A DNA stretch of 64,000 nt from NCBI GenBank assembly GCA_947179485.1, contig OX359247.1, positions 37,300,801 through 37,364,800 on the forward strand. Reading direction: 5' to 3'. Positions 1-9,371 of this stretch are shown piece after piece. This DNA is from Allacma fusca (taxonomy: Eukaryota; Arthropoda; Collembola; Symphypleona; Sminthuridae). The first letter of the stretch is position 1, and each line of letters begins with the position of its first letter. The notes beneath the pieces were generated by a model. It worked only from the letters and a program-made list of their open reading frames with translations. It had not been told where the DNA came from and made no database searches. Made by a program: the position numbers and the translations under genes.

Positions 1-453
1 AAAGTTGCCGAGTAGAAGCACCATACCTTTGTTTCAGAATAAGGTTTGATCTTACTTTATGCATTCCTAATATTCTAAAATACGAACTTCCGTCTTAGTA
101 TTTTCAACATGTGAGAATTTCTGAATTTCCTGGAATTGCAATAATTGTGTAATCAATGAATAATAAATGCAGCATATTGTGGGATTGCATAAAAATAAGG
201 TGTAGTGCTGCTACTCGGCTACTTTATGGTGACTACAAACTATACACATATCGTAGCGTTGCTTTTCGTCGTTTCAAGCGTTTTCATCATTTTGAGTAAC
301 AGAATATTGATTCCTTTGACAAATCCAACCAGAAAACTTGTTTTTAACTTTTGAGGGCGCAAAAGCAACTTCTGTTTTTAGCTTTTTTAGCTATTAATTT
401 TTTGAATGAATATTAAAAATTCTTAATAAAAAATATTAAAATTAATAATAAAA
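1..453. other. Left flank, AT-rich non-coding
   Basis: No gene or recognisable element is visible. The last 60 bases before the DIRS element are almost pure A/T. This is the host-side flank of the 3' end of DIRS copy 1. Confidence 0.5.
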
Positions 454-627
454 TTAAACGATTAAACGAACTTACCTGAAGTTCGATCGTAATTCTACGA
501 ATGAAGACTCGTCCCGAATAATTACCAATCGTATGCTTCCTTGCATGCAACAATATACACAATATTCAAAGCTAAAAGCGCGAAACAACTGTATCTACCA
601 GTAACCGCTCATCCTAATAACTTCATT
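454..627 (-). repeat. DIRS copy 1 right inverted terminal repeat
   Basis: This is the right (3') terminus of the element. About 107 bp of it is the inverted copy of the element's left end at 5215-5352. The outer roughly 70 bp is a right-end-specific extension that is complementary to part of the ICR. The two ends also share an imperfect GACTCGTCCC block. Confidence 0.9.
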
Positions 628-671
628 TTTAAAGCATAATTTTGCTAAAGGGTGGTTGGCAGGGTGGGTTT

Positions 672-786
672 GTAATTATTCGGGACGAGTCTTCATTCGT
701 AGAATTACGATCGAACTTCAGGTAAGTTCGTTTAATCGTTTAATTCTACTTCATTCGACTCGTCCCTCATAATTACCAATCGTATG
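672..786 (-). repeat. DIRS copy 1 internal complementary region
   Basis: In element orientation this is the complement of the first 46 nt of the left end followed by the complement of the last 72 nt of the right end, overlapping by three bases (TTA). In the DIRS replication model this block templates joining of the two ends into a circle. Coordinates mirror the copy 2 block at 62177-62291. Confidence 0.88.
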
Positions 787-941
787 ATGTTTAAAGCTAA
801 GATGCAAAATTATTAAGCTCTGGTTGAATAATACAACAGGGAAAATACTAGTAACAAGAAGTATAGTTGTTAATCGTAAATATGAACATGTGAAAAAACA
901 AACAAGAACTTGAAACAAAATGTTAAATTCTGACAACAAAA

Positions 942-1964
942 TTAGGTGTCGAGCTGAAACACGGATCTGCTGAAGTTTTCGGGATTATTGGTTAAAGGTC
1001 GATTATAGAATTGAGCAAAGACTAAAGAATTTGAAGACCATCCCGCATGTTTTCTTATTTGGTCGACGTTGAGCCCCGCTCTAGAAGCAGCGGAAGTTGC
1101 TGCGTGACGAAAACTGTGAGCAGAAAAAACATTGGTGTCAATACCACTATCGGTTAAGACCGTTTTCAACCAACGACTAATGGTTTGTGAAGATACGGGA
1201 TTGTGGGGAGCCACAAAGCTTAGGAAGAGTTTTTGTTTGGTGTCATTCCGAAAAGGTAGGGTTTTCGATATGTACATGGAAATAGCACGTGCAGCACAAT
1301 AGGAAGGTTGGTTGGAAAAGAAAGGAAGAAACAGCACAGGTTGTGAGGAGTTTGGCTTGGATGTCTTAACTGGAGATCGAATGAAAATCTTTATACCTTC
1401 GGCGTTAACATGAATCTCATCCAGATGAATCAAGGAGAAAGTTTGCACTCTATGTGCAGTCGCCAAACTGATCAGACCAATGACTTTATAAGTCAGCTTT
1501 TCCAACGTAAGATCATGCAACGGCTCCAAAGATCCCAAGTAATGAAGAACAGTTGATGGGTCCCATGTAAATTCATACCGAGGTTTGGGGGGTTTGAGTT
1601 TACTGACGCCCCGTATGAATCTCGAGATCAATGGATGAGTTCCAATACTCACATTGGAGGAACCGGTTGACAATAAGGAAAGGAAAGATCTTGCTGTATT
1701 GACAGAGCTGTAACCAAGATTCTTCTCCACTAAGTAGTTAAGAAATTGAAGTGTAGACAGAAGAGTAGGGTTTAAGTGATCATAATCATGTGATGAACAA
1801 AACTGGATCCACCGTTTTGCATGAACACAGTATTGATTCCAGGTTGAGTTGGTAACTGATGCTAAAATGATTTTGGCTGATTCACTGGGAACATTTTGTT
1901 TGTCCAGCGCTTCCCGCACAATAGTCCGGCAATCAATGTGAGGTTTTGGTTGAGTGGGTTGTAC
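942..1964 (-). CDS. DIRS tyrosine recombinase (copy 1)
   Basis: Site-specific recombinase that would integrate the circular DNA form of the element in the nucleus. The ORF shows the tyrosine recombinase residues in order: Arg in AHRVQTFSLI, then HSFRHAATS with His and Arg, His in RKHAGW, and the nucleophile Tyr in AQFYNRPL (residues 157, 268, 271, 291 and 305 counting from the GTG at 1919). The frame is open from 1964, and the conserved lead-in IDCRTIVREAL lies upstream of that GTG, so translation must begin or enter earlier than it. No in-frame ATG exists before the middle of the domain. It overlaps the end of the RT ORF in the -1 frame. The sequence is identical to copy 2 and intact. Confidence 0.92.
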   Translation of the reverse strand, partial: VQPTQPKPHIDCRTIVREALDKQNVPSESAKIILASVTNSTWNQYCVHAKRWIQFCSSHDYDHLNPTLLSTLQFLNYLVEKNLGYSSVNTARSFLSLLSTGSSNVSIGTHPLISRFIRGVSKLKPPKPRYEFTWDPSTVLHYLGSLEPLHDLTLEKLTYKVIGLISLATAHRVQTFSLIHLDEIHVNAEGIKIFIRSPVKTSKPNSSQPVLFLPFFSNQPSYCAARAISMYISKTLPFRNDTKQKLFLSFVAPHNPVSSQTISRWLKTVLTDSGIDTNVFSAHSFRHAATSAASRAGLNVDQIRKHAGWSSNSLVFAQFYNRPLTNNPENFSRSVFQLDT

Positions 1965-3892
1965 CTATCCGAGAAAAATAAAAGCCGTGAATGAGGATTA
2001 ATATACAAAGCATTGCGTATCAATAATTGTTGGAAGAGCGGAAACCAAGCTTGGCTAGGCCAATGTGGTATCACTAAAATCCCAGTGGCCTGATCATTAA
2101 TTATTTTTTGTAGGACTCTGGGAATTAACGCGAAGGGTGGAAAAGCGTAAAAACTAAGTTTAGACCAATTAATTGTAAACGCGTCCACCCTCCAACAGAA
2201 AGGATCAGGCTTCCAAGAGACATATTTCGGGAATTTTTTGTTAACAAAAGATGCAAATAAATCAATATCAAAATACAAAGAATTGAAATGAGACAGGATA
2301 AACTTAAAATCCTTTTCGCACAACTCCCACTCCGTCTCATAATCAGTACAACGGGATTCAGAGTCTGCTTCTGTATTAAGTGCGGATGGAATATAAGAAG
2401 CAAAAAGGAATAGTGTGCGTGCTTCACAAAATTGCCAAATCTCTCGGGCAATGTCGTTAAGAACGGGAAATTGCACGCCCCCATACTTGTTAATATAGGA
2501 AATAGCCGTTGTGTTGTCAATTCGCATTAAAATTCTAATATCCTTCTTATCCCTTCCAAACACACGCAAGCCATATAACGCCGCTTTCAGCTCAAGAAAA
2601 TTAATACTCATCAGAGTCTGGGATTTGTTCCAGAAACCATGAGTCTTAACACCATTCGAGAAGGCCCCCCAACCTGTTTTTGAGGCGTCCGTGAAAATCT
2701 CTAAATCAAAGAAATCTCGGACTATAGGAAAACCAGCATTAGATTTCAAAGATTTTATCCACCAAGTGATATCCAGCTTACAATGATCATTTAAAGAGAT
2801 TCTGGAGTCAAAATTGTCATTGCAGCGTGAAAGAGAAAGTACTTTTAAATTCTCAAGACGCTTTGTATATAACATGCCGTAAGGGACTGCTGGGGAACAT
2901 GAAATAACGGTTCCAATAATTTGAGCGAGTGATCTTATTGTTATTCTAATGCCGGTCTGGAAATTTTGTAAGAGTTTGATAACTTTGGATTTTTTCTCCC
3001 CTGGGATCCTCAGTAACATGGATCTTGAATCAAAGATAAAGCCTAGATAAGTAATATTCTGTGTAGGATAAAGACATGATTTTTTGTAGTTGATAACCAA
3101 ACCCAACGATTCGAAAGTCCGAACAGTAAATCGAATGTTGTCCAAGCAGGACTCGTAACTGCGACCGAGTAACAATGAGTCATCTAAATAAATACAATTC
3201 TCATAACCATGGGTACGTAGATATGTCATTACTACTCGAAGAACCTTGGTAAATATTCGGGGTGCTACGTTCAAACCAAAACACAAACAAGTGAATTCGT
3301 ACAGCGTTCCATCCCATTCAAATCTGAGGTATTTCCAAAATAAATTATGAATGGGAATAAGCAAATAGGCGTCCTTGAGGTCAACGGAACCCATAAAACA
3401 ATCTTTAGTTAAAAGCTGTCGAGCAGTTCGGAAATCCTCCATTTTGAAATGGTCACACCGGACATATTTATTTAAATGTGTCAAATTTATAATGAACCGG
3501 TGTCCGCCTGTAGATTTCGGGACAAGAAAAATGGAAGATAGAAACTCGTCCGCTACGTGAGAACATCGCTGAATCGCTCCCTTTGCCAATAAATCATTAA
3601 TTGATTTTTCCATTAATAATTTTTCCTCCACGGAAACAACTCTAGGAATCGGTGGGTTTAGTTGGATTGGCTTCCGTTTAAACGGCAATTTAAAACCGCG
3701 AATAGCTTCCAAAACAACCGTATCAGAGGTCATGCTTCTCCAGACATCGTAAAAATAACGCAAACGCCCAGCATGATTTACCTTAGCTAGTGTTTCCGAC
3801 GGCCGTTCTGACGAAACTTCGATCGGTACTGATGACGCCCGCTCTGGTGACGATACTTGTCGGTTGACCGGAGCGGGCTTCGGGAGTTTAAA
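1862..3892 (-). CDS. DIRS reverse transcriptase / RNase H / methyltransferase-like polyprotein (copy 1)
   Basis: Copies element RNA to DNA. Counting from the TTG codon at 3763, RT motifs include SVDLKDAY (126-133), CFGLNVAPR, and the YLDD catalytic loop (192-195). RNase H follows with FTDAS (Asp 359), NFLELKAA (Glu 391), RIDNTTA (Asp 416) and EADSES (Asp 467). The C-terminal part (about 498-600, with IDLFAS, KPDPFCWRVDAF, FYAFPPFALIPR) is the DIRS-specific domain usually compared with DAM methyltransferases. The first in-frame ATG lies inside the conserved N-terminus, but the frame is open upstream into gag. I therefore start the feature at the -1 frameshift site at 3892. No disruptions are seen. 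Confidence 0.93.
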   Translation of the reverse strand, partial: FKLPKPAPVNRQVSSPERASSVPIEVSSERPSETLAKVNHAGRLRYFYDVWRSMTSDTVVLEAIRGFKLPFKRKPIQLNPPIPRVVSVEEKLLMEKSINDLLAKGAIQRCSHVADEFLSSIFLVPKSTGGHRFIINLTHLNKYVRCDHFKMEDFRTARQLLTKDCFMGSVDLKDAYLLIPIHNLFWKYLRFEWDGTLYEFTCLCFGLNVAPRIFTKVLRVVMTYLRTHGYENCIYLDDSLLLGRSYESCLDNIRFTVRTFESLGLVINYKKSCLYPTQNITYLGFIFDSRSMLLRIPGEKKSKVIKLLQNFQTGIRITIRSLAQIIGTVISCSPAVPYGMLYTKRLENLKVLSLSRCNDNFDSRISLNDHCKLDITWWIKSLKSNAGFPIVRDFFDLEIFTDASKTGWGAFSNGVKTHGFWNKSQTLMSINFLELKAALYGLRVFGRDKKDIRILMRIDNTTAISYINKYGGVQFPVLNDIAREIWQFCEARTLFLFASYIPSALNTEADSESRCTDYETEWELCEKDFKFILSHFNSLYFDIDLFASFVNKKFPKYVSWKPDPFCWRVDAFTINWSKLSFYAFPPFALIPRVLQKIINDQATGILVIPHWPSQAWFPLFQQLLIRNALYINPHSRLLFFSDRYNPLNQNLTLIAGLLCGKRWTNKMFPVNQPKSF

Positions 3893-4926
3893 GAATCTCG
3901 TTTTACGAATTTCTTTCGTGAGAACGAGGGCTTATTGAAGGTTTTGTTTGGTACTGTTGATTTCTGCAGGGATTTTCCAACCTTGGATAGCTCGTCCTGG
4001 GATTTGACCTTTGCTTGAAAATCTACACCAAACAAAAGAGCGTCCAATTTAGACTCGTCTGCTACTCGTTTTACATCCGGTTTAAGATTAGCAGATATCA
4101 GTTGTCGACGCGTGTTGGAGATGGTGTGTTGCAAGTGCAACATTAGTTGGCTGGAATTACTACACTGAGCTAGTAAGCCAGTCAAGTCAATGGAAGATAT
4201 CTGTTTTGATCTTTTGAGCTGAATTGTAGCGGACATTGCTTTCCCTATTTCCGCGAGGGAACCAGCAATGATGGATTGCCATGAAGAAAACTGCTGATCT
4301 CGATTAAAAACGTAGTCTGAAATATTAATTCCAGCTCGGAGTTCAGGGTTCAACTTGGGTGCACCCACTAATAGGCAGTTCGACGGGGGTGCCCGCATCT
4401 TTTCAATGTCAGCCCGTTTCTTTTCTGACAAGCCAGCTGTTGCGATGAGATTCCAACTAGCGGCTAAGTCAGAGTTGATAGATTCGGCAAACTCGTCGGA
4501 CGTGTCTTTGGCAGCGCCAACCAGTCCCAAGCATTCTAGATCACTGTCTTCTTCCACCAAGTTGTCTGTGCCAGAAGGTAATTGTTTATTTTCCGAGTCA
4601 CCGTCCCTGTTGTCAAGGGAACGGGAGGAGAAGGATCTACAAAAGGATGAAGAACGAGACGAGCGCGATCGTGAACGACGCGACTTATGAGCCGAACGAG
4701 TTGACAACAAACGTTCAAGGCGATCCATTTTATCCTTTAGAGACCTATATTCGTTTCGGGAACTTACTCCCGAGCCACACGTGGAAGAAGATCTATAGTG
4801 TCGATAGCGTCCATGACGTGATGACCGGCGATCGTCAGGGCTCGAACTTGGAGATCTCCTGATATTAGAGCGACTTCGACTTCTGGAGGCTCGTGGAGAA
4901 GGTAGTTTCTCGATACCATCTTCCAT
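3787..4926 (-). CDS. DIRS Gag-like protein (copy 1)
   Basis: Predicted nucleocapsid-type protein of 379 residues starting at the ATG at 4926 (MEDGIEKLPS); an upstream TTG is less likely. The N-terminal 110 residues are Arg/Ser-rich with many RS dipeptides, interrupted by a short helical stretch RSLKDKMDRLERLL. An acidic linker follows. The central part has the conserved DIRS Gag block around LLVGAPKLNPELRAGI and RDQQFSSWQ. The tail is basic. There is no CCHC zinc knuckle, as is usual for DIRS. The stop codon lies inside the RT frame overlap. Identical to copy 2. Confidence 0.88.
   Translation of the reverse strand: MEDGIEKLPSPRASRSRSRSNIRRSPSSSPDDRRSSRHGRYRHYRSSSTCGSGVSSRNEYRSLKDKMDRLERLLSTRSAHKSRRSRSRSSRSSSFCRSFSSRSLDNRDGDSENKQLPSGTDNLVEEDSDLECLGLVGAAKDTSDEFAESINSDLAASWNLIATAGLSEKKRADIEKMRAPPSNCLLVGAPKLNPELRAGINISDYVFNRDQQFSSWQSIIAGSLAEIGKAMSATIQLKRSKQISSIDLTGLLAQCSNSSQLMLHLQHTISNTRRQLISANLKPDVKRVADESKLDALLFGVDFQAKVKSQDELSKVGKSLQKSTVPNKTFNKPSFSRKKFVKRDSLNSRSPLRSTDKYRHQSGRHQYRSKFRQNGRRKH
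3837..3892 (-). promoter_or_regulatory. Predicted -1 ribosomal frameshift signal, DIRS gag/RT (copy 1)
   Basis: On the minus strand the heptamer TTTAAAC (3892-3886) sits exactly in zero-frame register in gag (TCT TTA AAC). It is followed by a 7-nt spacer and a perfect 8-bp stem GCCCGCTC/GAGCGGGC. Slipping back one base enters the RT frame. See the copy 2 entry for detail. Confidence 0.75.
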
Positions 4927-5214
4927 TGCTATATGCAAACGAGAAAATCAAATAAAACCCAGATTTTCTTCAGTGAAGAAGTCAAGAAAAAACCCTAATT
5001 CCAAGCCTAGTGATTATAACGTATTGTAGTAAATTAAATAAGAGACCAGAAGTTTGGTAAAATAAAAATAAAATGAAAACCACCGTTAATAATATTGAGG
5101 ATGTGCCCGTTGCAACTGCCTCAAATGAAAAAATTTTCCTCGTAAATTGTAATGTAAAACAGAAAACCAGAGCATTAGAGGAGAGTGACTGTACTCTACG
5201 GCACACAAGAAAGT

Positions 5215-5352
5215 AATGAAGTTATTAGGATGAGCGGTTACTGGTAGATACAGTTGTTTCGCGCTTTTAGCTTTGAATATTGTGTATATTGTTGCATGCA
5301 AGGAAGCATACGATTGGTAATTATGAGGGACGAGTCGAATGAAGTAGAATTA
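5215..5352 (-). repeat. DIRS copy 1 left inverted terminal repeat
   Basis: Left (5') end of the element on the minus strand, beginning TAATTCTACTTC. Its inner about 107 bp is repeated in inverse at 521-627, and its outer 46 bp is complementary to part of the ICR. Confidence 0.9.
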
Positions 5353-5632
5353 ATATCACTTAACTATAAAACTTGCGTGATGAGGCGACAAGTTCAAAAC
5401 TTCCCTCTCTCTCCTATACGCGCTTTATAGGTTCGCGAGTACAAATTACCATAAAGGCATACCAAAGCATTATACAATAGCAAGAGCGGTAATATTGTCA
5501 CGGGCTACCTTTATAAAAAAATAAGCAGTGATTACCCGTTTATATTAAAAAGAAGACAGTTTCCTATTAGAGTGCTTTACAAAGGCAGTAAATGTCAGGG
5601 ACAAAGATTTGATTATGTTGATTATGTTATTT

Positions 5633-5760
5633 TCACATGAACAACTGTATGCAGTTTTTTCGAGGGTTGTCTAAATAAAATATCAAGGTCGTTGTAACTG
5701 ATACTGCCGAACAAAGAAAAATAATGGGCAAAGATGAAGGTACATACACAATTAACTGTG
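5633..5760 (+). pseudogene. Helitron helicase C-terminus remnant 1
   Basis: The frame starting TTTTCACATGAA reads FSHEQLYAVFSRVV, closely matching the terminal helicase motif HGQLYVAFSRV of Pif1/Helitron helicases. It then runs into a stop after a few codons. No ORF of useful length is left. Confidence 0.6.
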
Positions 5761-5810
5761 TTTTTAAAGTTTCTTAATTTGTTAGATTTTTAATTATTGT
5801 AATATATAGT

Positions 5811-5940
5811 CAGGGGTGGATTTACGGGGTGGCTCACCCTGGCCGGACCAGGGTAAAAAATATAATAACGACTGTCCTCAGATTGCACGCGTAATTATCA
5901 AACAAATCTATTTTAAGGGTTAGGGCCACGGTAAAAATTA
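5811..5940 (+). repeat. hAT-like MITE end, truncated relative of the 48.6 kb element
   Basis: Starts CAGGGGTGGATTTACGGGG and continues with a stretch similar to 48636-48752 (GTGGATTTAYGGGGTGGCYCACC). The matching right-hand end TAATCCACCCTG is not visible here, so the copy appears truncated. Confidence 0.45.
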
Positions 5941-6584
5941 TTAATGTCTTTACAAAAGCTTTTGGCTTTCTTAATACTAGAATTTGACGATGAGAGAATA
6001 CTTTTAGATCTTTACTCTCTCCTAAACGCGCTTTCTAGGTTCGAGAGTACAAATATCAAATTGTGTATTTAAAGAAGTTCTGTAATGTTAGATTATAATC
6101 ATACTAAATTGTATTTTAGAATAAAAGGTCGTTCAAAAAATATTCTATAAGAAAAAAAATTATCTCGGCAATATAATTTTAATACTGGCGTATCACACGG
6201 ACTACGTCGGTGATGTTATTTGGGAATTAGGGTTACACCAATTCGGCTGTGATTTGATCCCCTGATCCCCTGTCTGATAGCATAATTTGACGATAATGAA
6301 ATTTAAATCTTCGTTCTCCCTCTTAAAGGATAAAAACTCCTATTGGTTTGTACTTGAAAGTACCAGACACCTTAACGGCCAACTACCCGGTTTATTTGTG
6401 GTATGTGATATCCATGTATTTACAATTGGCGTGTACGTATTTTGCATTGGCGAAGCCGAAGTTTGTTTATGCATGTCATTATCCGCATCATTTTGCCTAG
6501 AATATTTTAATACTAGCCGATTAAACCGTAGCCCCTTCTCTGTATCGTACCTTAATGTTTATATGTATCTATTACCCCTTTCGA

Positions 6585-6614
6585 AGCCAGCAATAGCTGG
6601 CTGTGCAGTGCTAG
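6585..6614 (+). mobile_element. Helitron 3' end (hairpin + CTAG)
   Basis: A perfect 7-bp hairpin AGCCAGC-AATA-GCTGGCT is followed after 8 nt by CTAG and then T. This is the classic Helitron 3' terminus. A decayed relative of the same hairpin lies near 9515-9530. It is a different hairpin family from the two ends at 7.9 and 9.4 kb. Confidence 0.65.
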
Positions 6615-6699
6615 TTATCTTATATTATATGGAGTGAGTATGTTCATTTGAATTTTCGCGCCAAATCTACGAGCCAATAAGAAAGCTGCGTCTAATTTA

Positions 6700-6925
6700 A
6701 AAATTAGTACAAAAAGTAAGAGCGTATTGTTAAAACAGCAAAAAATATAAAAACATCTGCTTAAATAAGTACAAAGAGTAAAAAAGCATGTTGTTAAAAA
6801 AGGGCAAAAAATATAAAAACATCTACGTGAATAAGTACAAAAAATAAAAAAGCATATTGTAAAAAAGCACAAAAAATAAAAAAGCATATTGTAAAAAAGC
6901 AGAAAAAATAAAAAAGCATCCTCTC
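6700..6925. repeat. Tandem A-rich repeat array
   Basis: About two units of roughly 65 bp (GTACAAAGAGTAAAAAAGCA... AAAAACATCTRCGT) pass into two shorter units of about 37 bp (AAAAAGCACAAAAAATAAAA). A shorter piece of the same array recurs at about 7899-7975. It lies inside the Helitron-derived region. Confidence 0.7.
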
Positions 6926-7046
6926 TACTAAATTCAAAGAGTGGACAGTCTTCGTCTTTGTCTTGGTGTAATGCGGATTTGAAATTTTACGCGCGCTAAA
7001 TGAATTATTAAAATTATTTTTTTTTTAAATTGAATAAATTATTAAA

Positions 7047-7325
7047 GAATTATACTGTACCAATGGCGGCGACATTGTCACGGACAGCCATTTACCACCA
7101 AGACGGCACACTCCTTCAAATTAAAGGAAAGAATTTTTTTTTAATTAAAAGATGAATTATTAAAGCCGGATACAGTAGCAACGGCGGCGAAATTGTCACG
7201 GGTAGCCATTCAGTACCAAGACGGCCCACTCATTCAAATTAGTATTTCTAAACAAATTTAAAAAATAAACTATTGAAGCATTATACAGTAGCAAGGGCAG
7301 TGACATTGTCACGGTCAGCCGTCCC
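7047..7325. repeat. Recurring module of about 75 bp, three tandem copies
   Basis: The core CATTATACAGTAGCAAGGGC, then GGCGACATTGTCACGG, then CAGCC and ACCAAGACGGCCCACTC recurs at about 7047, 7160 and 7285. Further copies lie at about 5468, 8108, 8216 and 9575. Each is followed by an AT-rich spacer, giving a period near 115-125 bp where tandem. It is part of the Helitron-derived sequence. Confidence 0.65.
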
Positions 7326-7331
7326 GGGGTC

Positions 7332-7637
7332 TTGCGACGTGGTCAGCTCTATGTAGAATTTTTTAGAGAGACTTCTCAATACAGTGTAAAAAGTATGTAC
7401 ATCTCGACAAAACTGAGGATCAGGGGGGACTACTGGGTGAATGGAATGGTATTTATAGAGTTAATTGTGTGGAGCCCGAAACATTATAAACTTTCCAGAG
7501 CTACATATAGAAGGAACGCTAAAGTAAAAATTGTCGACACTGAGCATCAAAGCACAATACTTGATGACAGAAATGAAACGTTTACAATAAATATTGTTTT
7601 AAGGAAGTTTTTAATCGTTAAATTTACTGGTTTGTAA
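7332..7637 (+). pseudogene. Helitron helicase C-terminus remnant 2
   Basis: The reading frame contains GQLYVEFFRETSQYSV, a mutated form of the GQLYVAFSRVTS helicase motif. It is closely similar in DNA to the copy at 8748-8987 over at least 250 bp, including the tail AAATGAAACGTTTACAATAA. The upstream helicase domains are missing. Confidence 0.6.
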
Positions 7638-7853
7638 AAATGTATGCGGGACTAACTCCCAGCCGCGGTCTAGGGAACAAACATGGGACATGCACAGGGT
7701 GTTAGTGTGAAGTTCCACAGTGCGCTGAACCATGATTTTTTCAAGTTTTTATCGATTTTTAGCATTTTAATTGGCTTTTATTCCGCTATCTATCTAGACT
7801 ATTATCACGCAGGTTTTGACATGTTACAACAAACCAAGACGGCAAGCAAATCT

Positions 7854-7878
7854 CCCTGCGGAGCAGGGCTTTTACTAG
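7854..7878 (+). mobile_element. Helitron 3' end (hairpin + CTAG)
   Basis: Perfect hairpin CCCTGC-GGA-GCAGGG, then 6 nt, then CTAG. Here the next base is C instead of T, so the junction has mutated or been rearranged. Same family as the end at 9343-9367. Confidence 0.65.
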
Positions 7879-8385
7879 CCCTAATATAATATAATATTAG
7901 CATATTGTTAAAAAAGAGCAAAAAAATAAATATAAAAACATCTGCGTAAAAAAGCACAAAAAATAAAAAAGCATCATCTCTATTAAATTCAAAGAGTGGG
8001 CAGTCTTCGTCTTTGTCTTGGTGTAATGCGGATTTGAGATTTAAATTTAAGTGCGCTAAATGAATTATTAAAATGAATTTTTAAAAAATTATAAATAAAT
8101 TTATTATTAAAGCATTATACAGTAGCAACGGCGAAATTGTCACGGCCAGCCATTCAGTACCAAGACGGCCCACTCATTCAAATTAGTATTTCTAAACAAA
8201 AAAAAATAAACTATTAAAGCATTATACAGTAGCAAGGGCGGCGACAGGGGGCCGTCCTGGGGTCTAGCGACGTAAGACCTTTGGGCTTTCTTAATAATTA
8301 CTATAATTTAACGTAAGCTTCGTCGTGACGATGAAAAATTATCAAGGAAAAGTTTGGATACAATTGATATTTGTGTATCGAAGCC

Positions 8386-8510
8386 AATGATTTTACATGG
8401 TCAACTGTATGTTGCATTTTCGACAAATCAAAAATAAAGATTAAGATCATTGTAAATGATACAGCAGAAAGGTGAAGGAACCTACACAAGTAATTGTGAA
8501 TAGAAGTTGT
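8386..8510 (+). pseudogene. Helitron helicase C-terminus remnant 3
   Basis: One frame reads LHGQLYVAFSTNQK, the best preserved match here to the terminal helicase motif. The DNA resembles the copy at 5633. It is interrupted by stops on both sides. Confidence 0.55.
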
Positions 8511-8747
8511 GTAATAGATTATAGTCATACGAAATTGTATTTCAGAACCAAACATGATTATTTAAAAAATATTCGATAAAAAAATCACTTCAGCAATAGA
8601 ACTTTAATACTAGCGGATCAAGCAGTTATACTGTCGGTGTTGTTATTGGGAAGTGGAGGTTATCTACCGACGTAGGTGGTGGCTTGATCCGCTCAAAGAG
8701 AATCTTATATTCGCTAGGTTTTAACAGGAAGGGCGGAAGGGGACACC

Positions 8748-8987
8748 ATGTTTCTTTCCCAAGTTACACTAATTTCAAATGAGGGTGATACCCGTTTGTT
8801 TTATAGGAAAGTAGGCATTTGGTTATCAAAACCGTTTACTCATGGTCAGCTCTATGTAGAATTTTTTAGAGCGACTTCTCAAAACAAAGTAAAAGTATAT
8901 GTCGACAAAACTGATGATCAGGGGAACTACAGGGTGAATGGAATGGTACTTATAGAGATTAGACTTATAGAGCCCAAAATACTATAA
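8748..8987 (+). pseudogene. Helitron helicase C-terminus remnant 4
   Basis: A 79-codon frame contains VGIWLSKPFTHGQLYVEFFR, matching the end of Pif1-like Helitron helicases. It is followed about 370 bp downstream by the hairpin-CTAG terminus at 9343-9367. This is the most complete pairing of helicase tail and 3' end in the cluster. Confidence 0.65.
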
Positions 8988-9342
8988 ACTTTGCAGAGCT
9001 ACATATAGAAGGAAAGTTGAAGTAAAAATTGTCAACATTTAGTATTAAGGCAAAATACTTGATGACAGAAATGAAACGTTTACAATAAATATTGTTTTAA
9101 GGACGTTTTTAATCGTTAAATTTACTGATTTGTAAAAATGTATGCGGGACCGACTCCCATCCGCGGTCTAGGGATCAAACAAGGGCCTTATTGTGAAGTT
9201 CAACAGTGCGCTTAATCATGATTTTTTCACGTGTTTATCGATTTTTTGCATTTTGATTGGCTTTTATTCTGCTATCTATCTAGACTATTATCACGCAATT
9301 ATTAATTATTAATTACAACAAACCAAGACGTCAAGCAAATCT

Positions 9343-9367
9343 CCCTGCGGAGCAGGGCTTTTACTAG
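9343..9367 (+). mobile_element. Helitron 3' end (hairpin + CTAG|T)
   Basis: Perfect hairpin CCCTGC-GGA-GCAGGG, 6-nt spacer, CTAG, followed by T as expected at an AT target. The preceding 170 bp closely matches the region before the 7854-7878 end. Confidence 0.72.
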
Positions 9368-9371
9368 TTTC

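Larger units (their letters stand above)
454..5352 (-). mobile_element. DIRS-type tyrosine-recombinase retrotransposon, copy 1 (complete)
   Basis: Full-length 4899-bp element on the minus strand. Reading along its own strand it has a left inverted terminal repeat, a Gag-like ORF, an RT/RNase H/methyltransferase-like ORF, a tyrosine recombinase ORF, an internal complementary region (ICR) and a right inverted repeat. That order, use of a tyrosine recombinase instead of a DDE integrase, and an ICR complementary to both element ends define the DIRS order. All ORFs are open and give proteins identical to those of the second copy at 57611-62509; antisense shadow frames are also identical, so the two copies are essentially the same at DNA level. 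Family knowledge: DIRS elements integrate from a circular intermediate and make no target duplication; none is visible here. Both ends carry TAA. Flanking sequence differs completely from copy 2, so this is a separate insertion and not a segmental duplication. Confidence 0.95.
5353..9371 (+). mobile_element. Cluster of decayed Helitrons
   Basis: Several overlapping degenerate rolling-circle transposons. Two pieces of evidence support this. First, the C-terminal helicase motif of Helitron/Pif1 proteins, of the form HGQLYVAFSR, recurs four times on the plus strand (about 5633, 7340, 8395 and 8848). Second, three Helitron-type 3' ends are seen, each a short perfect hairpin a few bases before CTAG: 6585-6614, 7854-7878 and 9343-9367. 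Two of these are followed by T, as expected for insertion between A and T. No intact Rep or helicase ORF remains. I could not fix the 5' TC ends. Confidence 0.75.

Noticed and set aside
2125..2520. 131-codon ORF inside the RT gene (also at 60443-60838)
   Set aside because: Alternative-frame shadow of RNase H/methyltransferase-like coding sequence; no recognisable motif.
4355..4690. 111-codon plus-strand ORF in DIRS copy 1 (and its mirror in copy 2)
   Set aside because: Antisense shadow of the Gag ORF; its composition follows the RS-rich sense frame.
5960..6050. Possible Helitron 5' end at ATCTTTACTCTCTCC
   Set aside because: Similarity between copies extends upstream of the putative TC start, so it is internal sequence.
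6700..6925. Possible CRISPR-like array
   Set aside because: Units are degenerate A-rich repeats without spacers; ordinary minisatellite-type repeats in a eukaryotic genome.
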